DNA of 7,693 bases from CAMPJU01 sp046566095 (GCA_046566095.1 JBKHXI010000090.1:1-7693); one strand, 5' to 3'; positions 1 to 6,471 are shown, counted from the first letter of the stretch. Program-made: numbers and translations. The notes: generated by a model from the sequence alone, not told the origin.

Positions 1-246
1 CGGCCGGCCGACCCGGGCCGGGTGTTCTTCGGCGCCAGCGTCGAGCTCGATCCGGTGGACGGCGGCCCGCCGGTGCGCTACCGCATCGTCGGCCCGGACG
101 AGACCGACGCGGCGCGCGGCTGGATCAGCATCGATGCGCCGCTGGCGCGGGCGCTGCTCGGGCGCCGGGTCGACGACGAGGTCCGGGTCCGGCTGCCGGC
201 CGGGGAAACCGGCTTCGTGGTCGCCGCCATCGACTACGACGGCTGA
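1..246 (+). CDS. greB: Transcription elongation factor GreB, C-terminal part (5' end outside window)
   Basis: Gre factors bind the secondary channel of RNA polymerase and stimulate cleavage of backtracked transcripts, which restarts stalled complexes. The frame is open from base 1 and gives 81 residues before TGA at 244-246. What is visible is the FKBP-like C-terminal domain: VFFGASVEL early on, then YRIVGPDE, then [14 protein letters not shown], then PAGE, ending IDYDG. The VFFGA...ISID.P.ARALL pattern resembles GreB more than GreA. The N-terminal coiled coil that carries the acidic cleavage residues lies to the left of the window, so the GreA/GreB choice rests on this domain alone. The GTG at 22 is an internal codon, not a start. 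The gene is convergent with rimO; a hairpin at 256-282 separates them. Confidence 0.85.
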   Translation, partial: RPADPGRVFFGASVELDPVDGGPPVRYRIVGPDETDAARGWISIDAPLARALLGRRVDDEVRVRLPAGETGFVVAAIDYDG

Positions 247-255
247 CCGGCGCGA

Positions 256-282
256 GCCGCTCCCGCGCCGGCGCGGGGCGGC
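256..282. terminator. GC hairpin between convergent greB and rimO
   Basis: The left arm GCCGC-T-CCCGCG (256-267) pairs with CGCGGG-GCGGC (272-282) around a CCGG loop, giving 11 base pairs with one bulged T. It lies ten bases after the greB stop and about 35 bases after the rimO stop on the other strand, so it could end transcription from both sides. No T-run follows on either strand, so it is not a textbook intrinsic terminator. The terminator role is inferred from position and stem strength. Confidence 0.45.
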
Positions 283-317
283 AACGGATGAGCACGCAGA
301 TCGGGACCGCTGCCGGG

Positions 318-1712
318 TCAGGCGCAGGCGTGGCGGCCGGCGACCTCGCCGTACAGGTCGTGCTCGTCGCTGCCCAGGATCGCCACGTCGACGAAGTCGC
401 CCGGCGCCAGGCCCGCCGCGGCGCCGTCCTGGATCTGCACCAGGCCGTCGATCTCCGGAGCGTCGGCCATCGAGCGGGCGAGCGCCAGCTCCCCGTCGAT
501 CGCATCGACGATGCAGCGCTGGACGCCGCCGACCTTGGCCTCCAGCCGCGCGGCCGAAATCTCCGCCTGGCGCGCCATGAAACGCGCGAGCCGCGCCTGC
601 TTCACTTCCTCAGGCACCGGGTCCGGCAGAAGGTTGGCCGCCGCGCCCTCGACCGGCGAATAGGCGAACGCGCCGACGCGGTCGAGCTGGGCCTCGTCGA
701 GGAAATCCAGCAGCTGCTCGAACTCGGCCTCGGTCTCGCCGGGGAAGCCGACGATGAAGGTGGAACGGATGGTCAGCTCCGGGCAGGCCGCGCGCCAGCG
801 CTGCACGCGCTCGAGCGTCCGGTCGACCGCGCCCGGCCGCTTCATCAGCTTCAGGATCCGCGGGCTGGCGTGCTGGAACGGGATGTCCAGGTAGGGCAGC
901 AGCTTCGGCATGCCGTCGACCCCGGTTTCGGTCATCAGCGGGACGATGTCGTCGACATGCGGGTACGGGTAGACGTAGTGCAGGCGGGTCCAGGCGCCCA
1001 GTTCGGCCAGTCCCTCGCACAGCGCCTTCATGCGCGTGGCGTAGGCCGTCCCGCGCCATTCGCGCTCGGCGTAGCGCAGGTCGACGCCGTAGGCCGAGGT
1101 GTCCTGCGAGACCACCAGCAGCTCGCGCACGCCGCCGCGCACCAGACGCTCGGCCTCGCGCAGCACCTCGTCCACCGGCCGCGAAACCAGGTCGCCGCGC
1201 ATCGACGGGATGATGCAGAAGCTGCAGCGGTGGTTGCAGCCCTCGCTGATCTTCAGGTAAGCGTAGTGCTTCGGGGTCAGCTTGACGCCAGCGGCGTAGT
1301 CCTCGCCGGTCAGCCGCGGCGGCGGCAGCAGGTCCACAAACGGGTCGTGCCTGGGCGGCAGCGCCGTGTGCACCGCCTCCATCACGCTGGCGTAGTCCTG
1401 CGGGCCGCTGATCGACAGCACGTCCGGGTGCGCCTGGCGGATCAGCTCGGCGCGCTTGCCCAGGCAGCCGGTGACGATGACCTTGCCGTTCTCGGCCATC
1501 GCCTCGCCGATCGCGTCCAGAGACTCGGCCACGGCGCTGTCGATGAAACCGCAGGTGTTGACCACCACCACGTCGGCGTCGTCGTAGCTCGGCACCAGCT
1601 CGTAGCCCTCGACCCGCAACTGGGTGAGGATCCGCTCGGAATCGACCAGGGCCTTCGGGCAGCCGAGGCTGACGAAGCCGACCTTCGGGTTGCGGGCGGG
1701 CTGCAGGGGCAT
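318..1712 (-). CDS. rimO: Ribosomal protein uS12 methylthiotransferase RimO
   Basis: RimO is a radical-SAM enzyme that adds a methylthio group to a conserved aspartate of ribosomal protein S12, using two 4Fe-4S clusters. The 464-residue product shows the whole family layout. The N-terminal UPF0004 domain has its cluster cysteines at 18 (LGCPK), 54 (NTCGF) and 83 (TGCLGK). The radical-SAM domain has CNHRCSFC (Cys159, 163, 166) followed by [12 protein letters not shown]. Further conserved stretches are [33 protein letters not shown] and [14 protein letters not shown]-terminal TRAM-like region contains [11 protein letters not shown] and ends near DEHDLYGEV. The ATG at 1712 is chosen because the protein then begins [20 protein letters not shown], as in relatives; the frame stays open further upstream but without family sequence. 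No good ribosome binding site precedes it. It is about 23 residues longer than E. coli RimO as I recall it, mostly from short inserts near residues 128-142 and 260-270. Confidence 0.97.
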   Translation of the reverse strand: MPLQPARNPKVGFVSLGCPKALVDSERILTQLRVEGYELVPSYDDADVVVVNTCGFIDSAVAESLDAIGEAMAENGKVIVTGCLGKRAELIRQAHPDVLSISGPQDYASVMEAVHTALPPRHDPFVDLLPPPRLTGEDYAAGVKLTPKHYAYLKISEGCNHRCSFCIIPSMRGDLVSRPVDEVLREAERLVRGGVRELLVVSQDTSAYGVDLRYAEREWRGTAYATRMKALCEGLAELGAWTRLHYVYPYPHVDDIVPLMTETGVDGMPKLLPYLDIPFQHASPRILKLMKRPGAVDRTLERVQRWRAACPELTIRSTFIVGFPGETEAEFEQLLDFLDEAQLDRVGAFAYSPVEGAAANLLPDPVPEEVKQARLARFMARQAEISAARLEAKVGGVQRCIVDAIDGELALARSMADAPEIDGLVQIQDGAAAGLAPGDFVDVAILGSDEHDLYGEVAGRHACA

Positions 1713-1767
1713 GGCGGGGGCGGCGCGGCCACGGCGGCCACGCCGCAGGCGGCTGCGGCGGGCGCGC

Positions 1768-1773
1768 AGTATA
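1768..1773 (-). promoter_or_regulatory. Candidate -10 box for rimO
   Basis: On the - strand this reads TATACT, one mismatch from the TATAAT consensus, about 56 bases upstream of the rimO ATG. It is the only AT-rich hexamer in an otherwise GC-rich divergent intergenic region. No convincing -35 box is seen at the usual spacing (around 1791-1796), so this is a candidate only. Confidence 0.4.
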
Positions 1774-1787
1774 CCCGTGCCGCCGGC

Positions 1788-1818
1788 TTGCCCGGGCCCG
1801 GCAGGGCCGGCGTAGGAT
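1788..1818 (+). promoter_or_regulatory. Candidate promoter for the dlh-HIT-pxpBC gene string
   Basis: A TTGCCC -35-like hexamer (1788-1793) is followed after 19 bases by TAGGAT (1813-1818), about 30 bases before the dienelactone hydrolase ATG. The spacer is longer than the ideal 17, and TAGGAT matches TATAAT at four of six positions. The placement just upstream of the first gene of the rightward string supports the call. It partly faces the leftward rimO promoter candidate, so the two could influence each other. Confidence 0.4.
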
Positions 1819-1834
1819 GGAAGCCTGCAACGGC

Positions 1835-1840
1835 CGGAGG
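1835..1840 (+). promoter_or_regulatory. Ribosome binding site of the dienelactone hydrolase gene
   Basis: CGGAGG lies eight bases before the ATG at 1849. It is the clearest Shine-Dalgarno sequence among the + strand genes here and fixes this start. The two genes that follow have no comparable site, which fits translational coupling to this one. Confidence 0.75.
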
Positions 1841-1848
1841 CGGACGCG

Positions 1849-2532
1849 ATGGGCGAATGGCGGGAACTCGCCACCCCGCAGGGACCGGTCCGGGCCTGGC
1901 ACGCGCACCCGGACCGGCCGGCGCGCGGCGGGGTGGTGGTGCTGCAGGAGATCTTCGGGGTCAACCCGTACATCCGCGCGCTGGCCGGGCGCTTCGCGCG
2001 CGCGGGTTTCAGCGCGCTGGCGCCGGCGCTGTTCGACGTGCTGCGCCCGCAGGTGGAGCTGGGCTACGACGACGCCGGCGTCGCCCGCGGCCGCGAGCTG
2101 GCCTCGGAACTGGGGTTCGACGCCGCGGTCGCCATCGCCGGCGCCGCGACGCGCTGGCTGCACGAGGCCGGGCACCGGGTCGGGGTGGTCGGTTTCTGCT
2201 GGGGCGGCAGCGTGGCCTTCCTGTGCAACACGCGGCTCGGCCTGCCGGCGGTCGGCTACTACGGCGCGCGCAGCCTGCCCTTCCTCGACGAGCAGGGGGT
2301 CGAAGGCCGGCCGCGCGCGCCGCTGATGTTCCATTTCGGCGGCCGCGACGCCAGCATCCCGCCGGAGGACATCGCCCTGCATCGCGAGAAGCAGCCGCAT
2401 GCGGCGATCCACGTCTACCCGGAGGCGGGGCACGCCTTCGACCGCGACGTCGACCCGCGCGTGCACGATCCCGAGGCGGCGGCGCTGGCCTGGCGCCGCA
2501 CGATCGATTTCCTCGCGGCCGCGCTGCAGTGA
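1849..2532 (+). CDS. Dienelactone hydrolase family protein
   Basis: This is an alpha/beta-hydrolase of the dienelactone hydrolase (DLH) family, 227 residues and a normal size for it. Family members hydrolyse cyclic or small esters with a cysteine nucleophile. All expected active-site elements are visible. Glu34 lies in LQEIFGVN (the equivalent of Glu36 of the Pseudomonas enzyme). The nucleophile elbow GFCWGG carries Cys117. Asp167 lies in FGGRDASIP, and His195 in [10 protein letters not shown]. There is no signal peptide, so it should be cytoplasmic. It starts at an ATG with a good ribosome binding site and is the first gene of a string; its TGA overlaps the GTG of the HIT gene. No other aromatic-degradation gene is near, so a chloroaromatic role is unlikely. 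The physiological substrate cannot be told from sequence. Confidence 0.93.
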   Translation: MGEWRELATPQGPVRAWHAHPDRPARGGVVVLQEIFGVNPYIRALAGRFARAGFSALAPALFDVLRPQVELGYDDAGVARGRELASELGFDAAVAIAGAATRWLHEAGHRVGVVGFCWGGSVAFLCNTRLGLPAVGYYGARSLPFLDEQGVEGRPRAPLMFHFGGRDASIPPEDIALHREKQPHAAIHVYPEAGHAFDRDVDPRVHDPEAAALAWRRTIDFLAAALQ

Positions 2533-2960
2533 GCAGGCACGGCACCCGCCCCGGCGAATGGCGGCTGCATCCGCAGCTGGCCGAGGACACCGTTCCGCTG
2601 GCGCACTGGCCGCTGTCCGAGCTGCGGCTGATGGACGACGCCAACCACCCCTGGCTGGTGCTGGTGCCGCGGGTGGCCGGCGCGGTCGAGCTGATCGACC
2701 TGGCCGATGCCGACCTGGCGCGGCTGACCGGCGAGATCGCGCGGGCCAGCCATGCGCTGCGCGCCGCCTTCGCCCCGGACAAGCTCAACGTCGCCGCGCT
2801 CGGCAACCTGGTGCCGCAGCTGCACGTGCACGTGATCGCGCGCTTCCGCGACGACATCGCCTGGCCGCGGCCGGTCTGGGGCAATGCCGATGCGCGCCGC
2901 TATCCGCCCGACGCGCTGGCGCGCCAGGTCGAGCGCCTGCGCGCCGCCCTCGCGGCGTGA
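2529..2960 (+). CDS. HIT-domain protein (histidine triad, Q-x-H-x-H variant)
   Basis: The 143-residue product belongs to the histidine triad superfamily of nucleotide hydrolases and transferases, and is closest in feel to the Fhit-like branch. The signature is VPQLHVHVIAR. Relative to Fhit (VPHVHVHVLPR) the first triad His is Gln97. The middle His99 (the nucleophile in the family) and His101 remain. Upstream, WLVLVPRV and the stretch around KLNVAALGN match the usual HIT fold. The start is the GTG at 2529, which overlaps the preceding stop as GTGA; the frame is open far upstream, but HIT sequence begins only after this point. There is no clear ribosome binding site, so coupling to the hydrolase gene is likely. 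Its own stop overlaps the pxpBC start in the same way. A nucleotide-phosphate substrate is a family-based expectation; the actual substrate is unknown. Confidence 0.9.
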   Translation: MSRHGTRPGEWRLHPQLAEDTVPLAHWPLSELRLMDDANHPWLVLVPRVAGAVELIDLADADLARLTGEIARASHALRAAFAPDKLNVAALGNLVPQLHVHVIARFRDDIAWPRPVWGNADARRYPPDALARQVERLRAALAA

Positions 2961-4687
2961 GCGCGGCGCGCCCGCCCGGCCGCGAGCCGCCCGGCTTCGA
3001 AGCGCTCGCCGACGACGCCTGGCTGCTGCGCCTGGGCACCGGTATCGACCCCGCGCTCGACGCCCGCGTCCGCCGCCTGGCCGCGTCGATCCGCGCCGCG
3101 GCCCCGTCCTGGCTGCGCGACCTGGTGCCGGCCTACGCCAGCCTCGGCGTGTTCTTCGATCCCGACCGCTCCGATGCCGCCACGGTCCGCCGGGAGCTCG
3201 CCGGCATCGCCGCGGCGATGCCCGACGCCGCTGCCGAAGACGCGGCGGTCCGCACGATCGAGCTCCCGGTCCTGTATGGCGGCGAGCACGGTCCCGACCT
3301 CGAGCCCGCGGCGCGCGAACTCGGGATCAGCCCCCGGGAGCTGGTGGAGCGCCACGCCGGCGGCGACTACACCGTGGCCATGATCGGCTTCGCCCCCGGC
3401 TTCCCCTACCTGTCGGGGCTCGATCCCGCCTTGGCGCTGCCGCGGCTGGCGACCCCGCGCACCCGGGTGGCGGCCGGCAGCGTCGCGATCGGCGGCGCCC
3501 AGACCGGCATCTATCCGCGCGAGGGCCCCGGCGGCTGGCGGATCCTCGGGCGTACCCCGCGGCGCCTGTTCGACCCGTGGCGCGATCCGCCCGCGCTGCT
3601 CGCGCCGGGCGACCGGGTCCGCTTCCGGCCGGTCGCGGCCGCCGACTTCGAAGCCGAGGCCGGGGCCGGAACCGCGGCCGCCGGCGACGACGCCCCGGGC
3701 ACGGCCGTCGACCCGGCCGACGTGCTCGAGGTCCTGGCGCCGGGCCTGCTGACCACGGTCCAGGACCCGGGCCGCCGCGGCTGGCGGCACCTGGGCGTCG
3801 GCTGCGCCGGGGCGCTCGATCCCGACGCCGCGGCCCTGGCCAACGCCATGGCGGGCAATGCCCCGGATGCCGCGGTGCTGGAAATCAGCCTGCAGGGCCC
3901 GGCGCTGCGGCTGGCGCGGCCGTTGCGCATCGCCGTCTGCGGCGCCGCGGTCGACGTCCGCTTCGAGGACGCCGCCGGCCGGCGCCATGCCATCCCCGGG
4001 CAACGTCCGGTCGACCTGCCGCCGGGCATCCTGCACCTGGCGGCCGTGGTCGACGGCATGCGCGCGTGGCTGGCCGTGGCCGGCGGGCTCCAGCTGCCGA
4101 GGGTGCTGGGCAGCCGCAGCACCGACCTGCGCGGCGGCTTCGGCGGCATGCAGGGCCGACGGCTGCGGCGCGGCGACCGGCTGCCGCTCGGCCCGGCGAC
4201 GGATCGGTCGCGCGCCGCGCCGCAGGGCGATGCCCCCGCCGCGCCCGTCTGGTGGATCGACCCCTGGGCCGATGTCGCGCCCGGGACGCCGATCCGCTTC
4301 GTCCCGTCCGGACATCCTGCCGCGGCCGGCCTGGCGGGGCAGGACTGGCAGGTCGACCCGCGCAGCGACCGCCAGGGCCTGCGATTGCGGGGCGCGGCGC
4401 TGCCGCGCGCCGAGGCCGACGCGGTCTCCGCCGCGGTCGCGCCCGGCAGCGTCCAGCTGCCTCCGGACGGACGGCCGATCGTGCTGCTGGCCGACTCCCA
4501 GACCACCGGCGGCTATCCGCGGCTGGGCCATGTAGCGGCGGCCGACCTGCCGCGGCTGGCGCAGGCGCGTCCCGGCGACCGGCTGCGCTTCGAGGCGATC
4601 GATGCGGCCGGCGCGCGACGCCTGCACGACCAGCGCCGGGCGCTGCTGGCGCGGCTGCGCCTGGCGCTCGAGGCGCGGCTGCGATGA
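2957..4687 (+). CDS. pxpBC: Fused 5-oxoprolinase subunits PxpB-PxpC
   Basis: PxpB and PxpC act with PxpA to open 5-oxoproline (pyroglutamate) to glutamate at the cost of ATP; they are related to KipI/KipA and to the allophanate hydrolase subunits of older annotation. Here both are one 576-residue protein. PxpB spans about residues 10-235, with GFAPGFPYLSGL at 144-155 and the run from TPRTRVAAGSVAIGG to GGWRILGRTP at 166-201. A linker rich in Ala, Gly and Asp follows (about 236-252). PxpC spans about 253-576, with LLTTVQDPGRRGW, AGALDPDAAALAN, AVAGGLQLPRVLGSRSTDLRGGFGG, RQGLRLRG and the strong LPPDGRPIVLLADSQTTGGYPRLG. The start is the GTG at 2957, overlapping the HIT stop as GTGA. The frame is open upstream but PxpB similarity begins after this codon. 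The next partners, pxpA and pcp, follow after a 289-bp gap with a repeat element. The fusion is intact, with no frameshift. Confidence 0.95.
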   Translation: MSAARPPGREPPGFEALADDAWLLRLGTGIDPALDARVRRLAASIRAAAPSWLRDLVPAYASLGVFFDPDRSDAATVRRELAGIAAAMPDAAAEDAAVRTIELPVLYGGEHGPDLEPAARELGISPRELVERHAGGDYTVAMIGFAPGFPYLSGLDPALALPRLATPRTRVAAGSVAIGGAQTGIYPREGPGGWRILGRTPRRLFDPWRDPPALLAPGDRVRFRPVAAADFEAEAGAGTAAAGDDAPGTAVDPADVLEVLAPGLLTTVQDPGRRGWRHLGVGCAGALDPDAAALANAMAGNAPDAAVLEISLQGPALRLARPLRIAVCGAAVDVRFEDAAGRRHAIPGQRPVDLPPGILHLAAVVDGMRAWLAVAGGLQLPRVLGSRSTDLRGGFGGMQGRRLRRGDRLPLGPATDRSRAAPQGDAPAAPVWWIDPWADVAPGTPIRFVPSGHPAAAGLAGQDWQVDPRSDRQGLRLRGAALPRAEADAVSAAVAPGSVQLPPDGRPIVLLADSQTTGGYPRLGHVAAADLPRLAQARPGDRLRFEAIDAAGARRLHDQRRALLARLRLALEARLR

Positions 4688-4788
4688 CCGGCAACGCCGA
4701 CCTACCATGATGGACAGGAGCGCGCCCGATGCGACCACATCGCCTGTCGTGGCGTCCGACGAGTCCCCGGAAAACGAATCCAGCCCAT

Positions 4789-4877
4789 TGTCATTCCGAA
4801 CAAAGCGAGGAATCTGCTTTCAAAGCAGATCCTTCCCCCCGCTTTCGCGAGGGCTGAAGGCTTCGCTCAGGATGACA
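4789..4877. repeat. Dispersed inverted-repeat (REP/MITE-like) element
   Basis: The left end starts TGTCATTCCGAACAAAGCGAGG. The right end, read on the other strand, starts TGTCATCCTGAGCGAAGCC. The two ends match at 14 of the first 18 positions, and the differences are transitions. Inside is a perfect inverted repeat, ATCTGCTTT (4812-4820) and AAAGCAGAT (4822-4830), around a single C. The element is visibly less GC-rich than the flanks. The 'TGTCATTCCGAACGAAGCGAGGAATC' style of terminus is, from general knowledge, a frequent dispersed intergenic repeat in Xanthomonadaceae and other Proteobacteria. It encodes no transposase. It sits between pxpBC and pxpA and may form a long cruciform or RNA hairpin. 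No target-site duplication could be made out. Confidence 0.75.
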
Positions 4878-4886
4878 GTGCAGGGC

Positions 4887-4901
4887 CTGTCTTCAGGACA
4901 G
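4887..4901. other. Small hairpin between repeat element and pxpA
   Basis: CTGTC (4887-4891) pairs with GACAG (4897-4901) around a TTCAG loop, just beyond the repeat. Five base pairs and no T-run make it too weak to call a terminator. It could be part of a longer repeat unit or a chance structure. Confidence 0.3.
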
Positions 4902-4943
4902 CGCCGGAAGAATGCGCGGGATGTGCATTTTCCAGCGGCCTGA

Positions 4944-4949
4944 TAGGCT
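4944..4949 (+). promoter_or_regulatory. Candidate -10 box for pxpA-pcp
   Basis: TAGGCT follows TGA about 28 bases before the pxpA ATG, in the same position and style as TAGGAT ahead of the hydrolase gene and TAGAAT ahead of dcd. No good -35 hexamer is visible near 4919-4926. If it is real, pxpA and pcp can be transcribed independently of pxpBC across the repeat, and the transcript would begin close to 4956, which favours the ATG at 4977 over the GTG at 4956 as the pxpA start. Confidence 0.3.
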
Positions 4950-4976
4950 CGCCGCGTGCCCGGACAGGCCATCCAC

Positions 4977-5729
4977 ATGCCGCGCATCGACTTCAACTGC
5001 GACCTGGGCGAAGGCTGCGGCGACGACGCGGCGATCGTCCCGCACATCACCTCGGCCAGCATCGCCTGCGGCGCGCACGCCGGCGACGAGACGACCATGC
5101 GCGCGACCCTGCGCCTGTGCCGCGCGCACGGCGTCGCCGCCGGAGCGCATCCCGGGTACGCCGACCGCGCCGGCTTCGGCCGCCGCGAGACCGGCTTGCC
5201 GGTGGCGGAGCTGGGATCCCTGGTCCGGGAACAGCTCGAACGCATCGCCGCGGTCGCCGACGACGAAGGCGTGCGCCTGGCGCACGTCAAGCCGCACGGC
5301 GCGCTCTACAACCGCGCCGCGCACGACCGCGCCGTGGCCGACGCGGTCGCCGCCGCGGTGCACGCGTTCGATCCGGCGCTGGCTCTGTTCGCCCTGTCCG
5401 GCTCGGCGCTGGCCGAGGCCGGCGCGGCGGCGGGGCTGCGGGTCGCGCACGAGGTCTTCGCCGAACGCGGCTACGACGCCGACGGCCGGCTGCTGCCGCG
5501 CGGCAGGCCCGGCGCCGTGCTCGAGTCGCTCGATGCGGCGCTCGCCCAGGCGCGGGCGCTGGCGACCACCGGGACGCTGGCGCTGGCCGACGGCAGCTTG
5601 CTGTCGCTGCGCGCCGACACCCTGTGCCTGCACGGCGACCGCCCCGACGCCGCCGCCTTCGCCCGCGCCCTGCGCGCGGCGCTGGAGGCCGACGGCGTGC
5701 AGGTGCGCGCCTTCGGGGCGCCGGCCTGA
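4977..5729 (+). CDS. pxpA: 5-oxoprolinase subunit PxpA (LamB/YcsF family)
   Basis: PxpA is the LamB/YcsF-family subunit of the ATP-dependent 5-oxoprolinase that works with PxpB and PxpC to turn pyroglutamate into glutamate in the cytoplasm. The 250-residue product has every family block: IDFNCDLGEG at residues 4-13, IACGAHAGDE (29-38), GAHPGYADRAGFGRR (56-70), HVKPHGALYN (103-112), VFAERGYDADGRLLPR (160-175) and TLCLHGD (215-221). The start at ATG 4977 puts the IDFN block at the very N-terminus, as in E. coli PxpA (MKIDLNADLGEG). A GTG at 4956 in the same frame would add seven residues of no family character. The weak upstream GGACAGG (4962-4968) fits the ATG. The pcp gene follows after 19 bases. 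The separation from pxpBC by a repeat is unusual for such a functional trio. Confidence 0.96.
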   Translation: MPRIDFNCDLGEGCGDDAAIVPHITSASIACGAHAGDETTMRATLRLCRAHGVAAGAHPGYADRAGFGRRETGLPVAELGSLVREQLERIAAVADDEGVRLAHVKPHGALYNRAAHDRAVADAVAAAVHAFDPALALFALSGSALAEAGAAAGLRVAHEVFAERGYDADGRLLPRGRPGAVLESLDAALAQARALATTGTLALADGSLLSLRADTLCLHGDRPDAAAFARALRAALEADGVQVRAFGAPA

Positions 5730-5748
5730 GCCGCCCGCGCTTGTGGCG

Positions 5749-6405
5749 ATGAAACGCGCCCCGCCCAGCCTGCTGCTGACCGGCTTCGAACCGTTCGGCG
5801 ACGATCCCGACAACCCGAGCTGGGACGCGGTACTGCAGCTGCACGGGCGCCGGATCGCCGGGCACCGGATCGTGGCGCGGCGCCTGCCGGTCGAGTTCGG
5901 CGTCTCGCTGCGGACGCTGCGCGGCGCGATCCGGGAAACCCGTCCGGCGCTGGTGCTGTGCGTCGGGCTGGCCGGCGGCCGTGCGCAGCTGTCGCTGGAA
6001 CGGGTGGCGATCAACCTCGACGACGCCCGCATGCCCGACAACGCCGGCCGCCGGCCGGTGGACGCGCCGGTGATCGCGGGCGGGCCCGCCGCCTATTTCT
6101 CGACCCTGCCGCTCAAGGCCATGCTGCTGGCCCTGCGCGCGGCCGGCATCCCGGCCGAGGTTTCGCACAGCGCCGGCACCTACGTCTGCAACCACGTGTT
6201 CTACGGCCTGATGCACGCGCTGCGTTCGCGGCCTTCCGTGCGCGGCGGTTTCGTCCACATCCCGTATGCGCCCGGGCAGGCGGCGCGGCACCCGGGCGCG
6301 CCGAGCCTGGCGACCGGGACCGTGGTCGAGGGCCTGGCGCTGGCCCTGCGCACCGCCCTGAAGACGTCCGCCGATGCCCGGTTCGCCGCCGGCGCCGAGC
6401 ATTGA
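5749..6405 (+). CDS. pcp: Pyroglutamyl-peptidase I
   Basis: This C15-family cysteine peptidase removes an N-terminal pyroglutamate (5-oxoproline) from peptides. The 218-residue product is normal in length and shows the full family pattern: LLLTGFEPFGDDPDNPSW near the N-terminus, GLAGGRAQLSLERVAINLDDAR followed by MPDN in the middle, SAGTYVCNHVFYGL, and GGFVHIPYAP. The catalytic triad reads Glu84, Cys147 and His170, equivalent to Glu81, Cys144 and His168 of the Bacillus enzyme. No signal peptide is present, so it acts on peptides inside the cell. The ATG at 5749 is taken as the start; a GTG two codons earlier (5743) is possible and neither has a strong ribosome binding site. It lies 19 bases after pxpA, so the two are almost certainly co-transcribed: the peptidase supplies the substrate of the oxoprolinase. 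Confidence 0.96.
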   Translation: MKRAPPSLLLTGFEPFGDDPDNPSWDAVLQLHGRRIAGHRIVARRLPVEFGVSLRTLRGAIRETRPALVLCVGLAGGRAQLSLERVAINLDDARMPDNAGRRPVDAPVIAGGPAAYFSTLPLKAMLLALRAAGIPAEVSHSAGTYVCNHVFYGLMHALRSRPSVRGGFVHIPYAPGQAARHPGAPSLATGTVVEGLALALRTALKTSADARFAAGAEH

Positions 6406-6445
6406 ATCCCCCGCCAGAGCGCCCCTTGGACGCGACCGGCACGCC

Positions 6446-6465
6446 GGCCCGGGACGGACCCGGCC
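6446..6465. terminator. Hairpin between convergent pcp and dcd
   Basis: GGCC-c-GGG (6446-6453) can pair with CCCGGCC (6459-6465) around an ACGGA loop: seven base pairs with one bulge. It lies in the 66-bp gap between the stops of the convergent pcp and dcd genes. No T-run follows on either strand, so the terminator role is weakly supported and rests mostly on position. Confidence 0.3.
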
Positions 6466-6471
6466 CCGCGC

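Noticed and set aside
1849..2532. Chlorocatechol or aromatic-ring degradation role for the dienelactone hydrolase
   Set aside because: The family includes the chlorocatechol-pathway enzyme, but no dioxygenase, cycloisomerase or maleylacetate reductase gene is nearby. Only the family-level name is supported.
288..2960. Very long open frame on the + strand, antisense to rimO and running on into the HIT gene
   Set aside because: It is in exact codon register opposite rimO, so it would be closed only by TTA, CTA or TCA codons in rimO, which are rare in GC-rich genomes. It then happens to join the HIT frame. The antisense part has no recognisable protein sequence.
2900..4738. Long open frame on the - strand opposite pxpBC
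   Set aside because: It has the same codon-register cause as the antisense frame over rimO. The pxpBC protein shows clear conserved motifs, and the opposite frame is low-complexity Arg/Ala/Gly sequence.
4707..4943. Possible small gene of 78 codons between pxpBC and pxpA
   Set aside because: From about residue 27 on, the translation is simply the inverted-repeat element and its hairpins (SFRTKRGICF style). Such frames are common artefacts of this repeat. The first 26 residues match nothing I recognise.
4956..4976. GTG start of pxpA seven codons upstream
   Set aside because: The family begins almost directly with the IDxNxDLGEG block, the added residues have no conserved character, and the candidate -10 box would place the transcript start at or next to this GTG.
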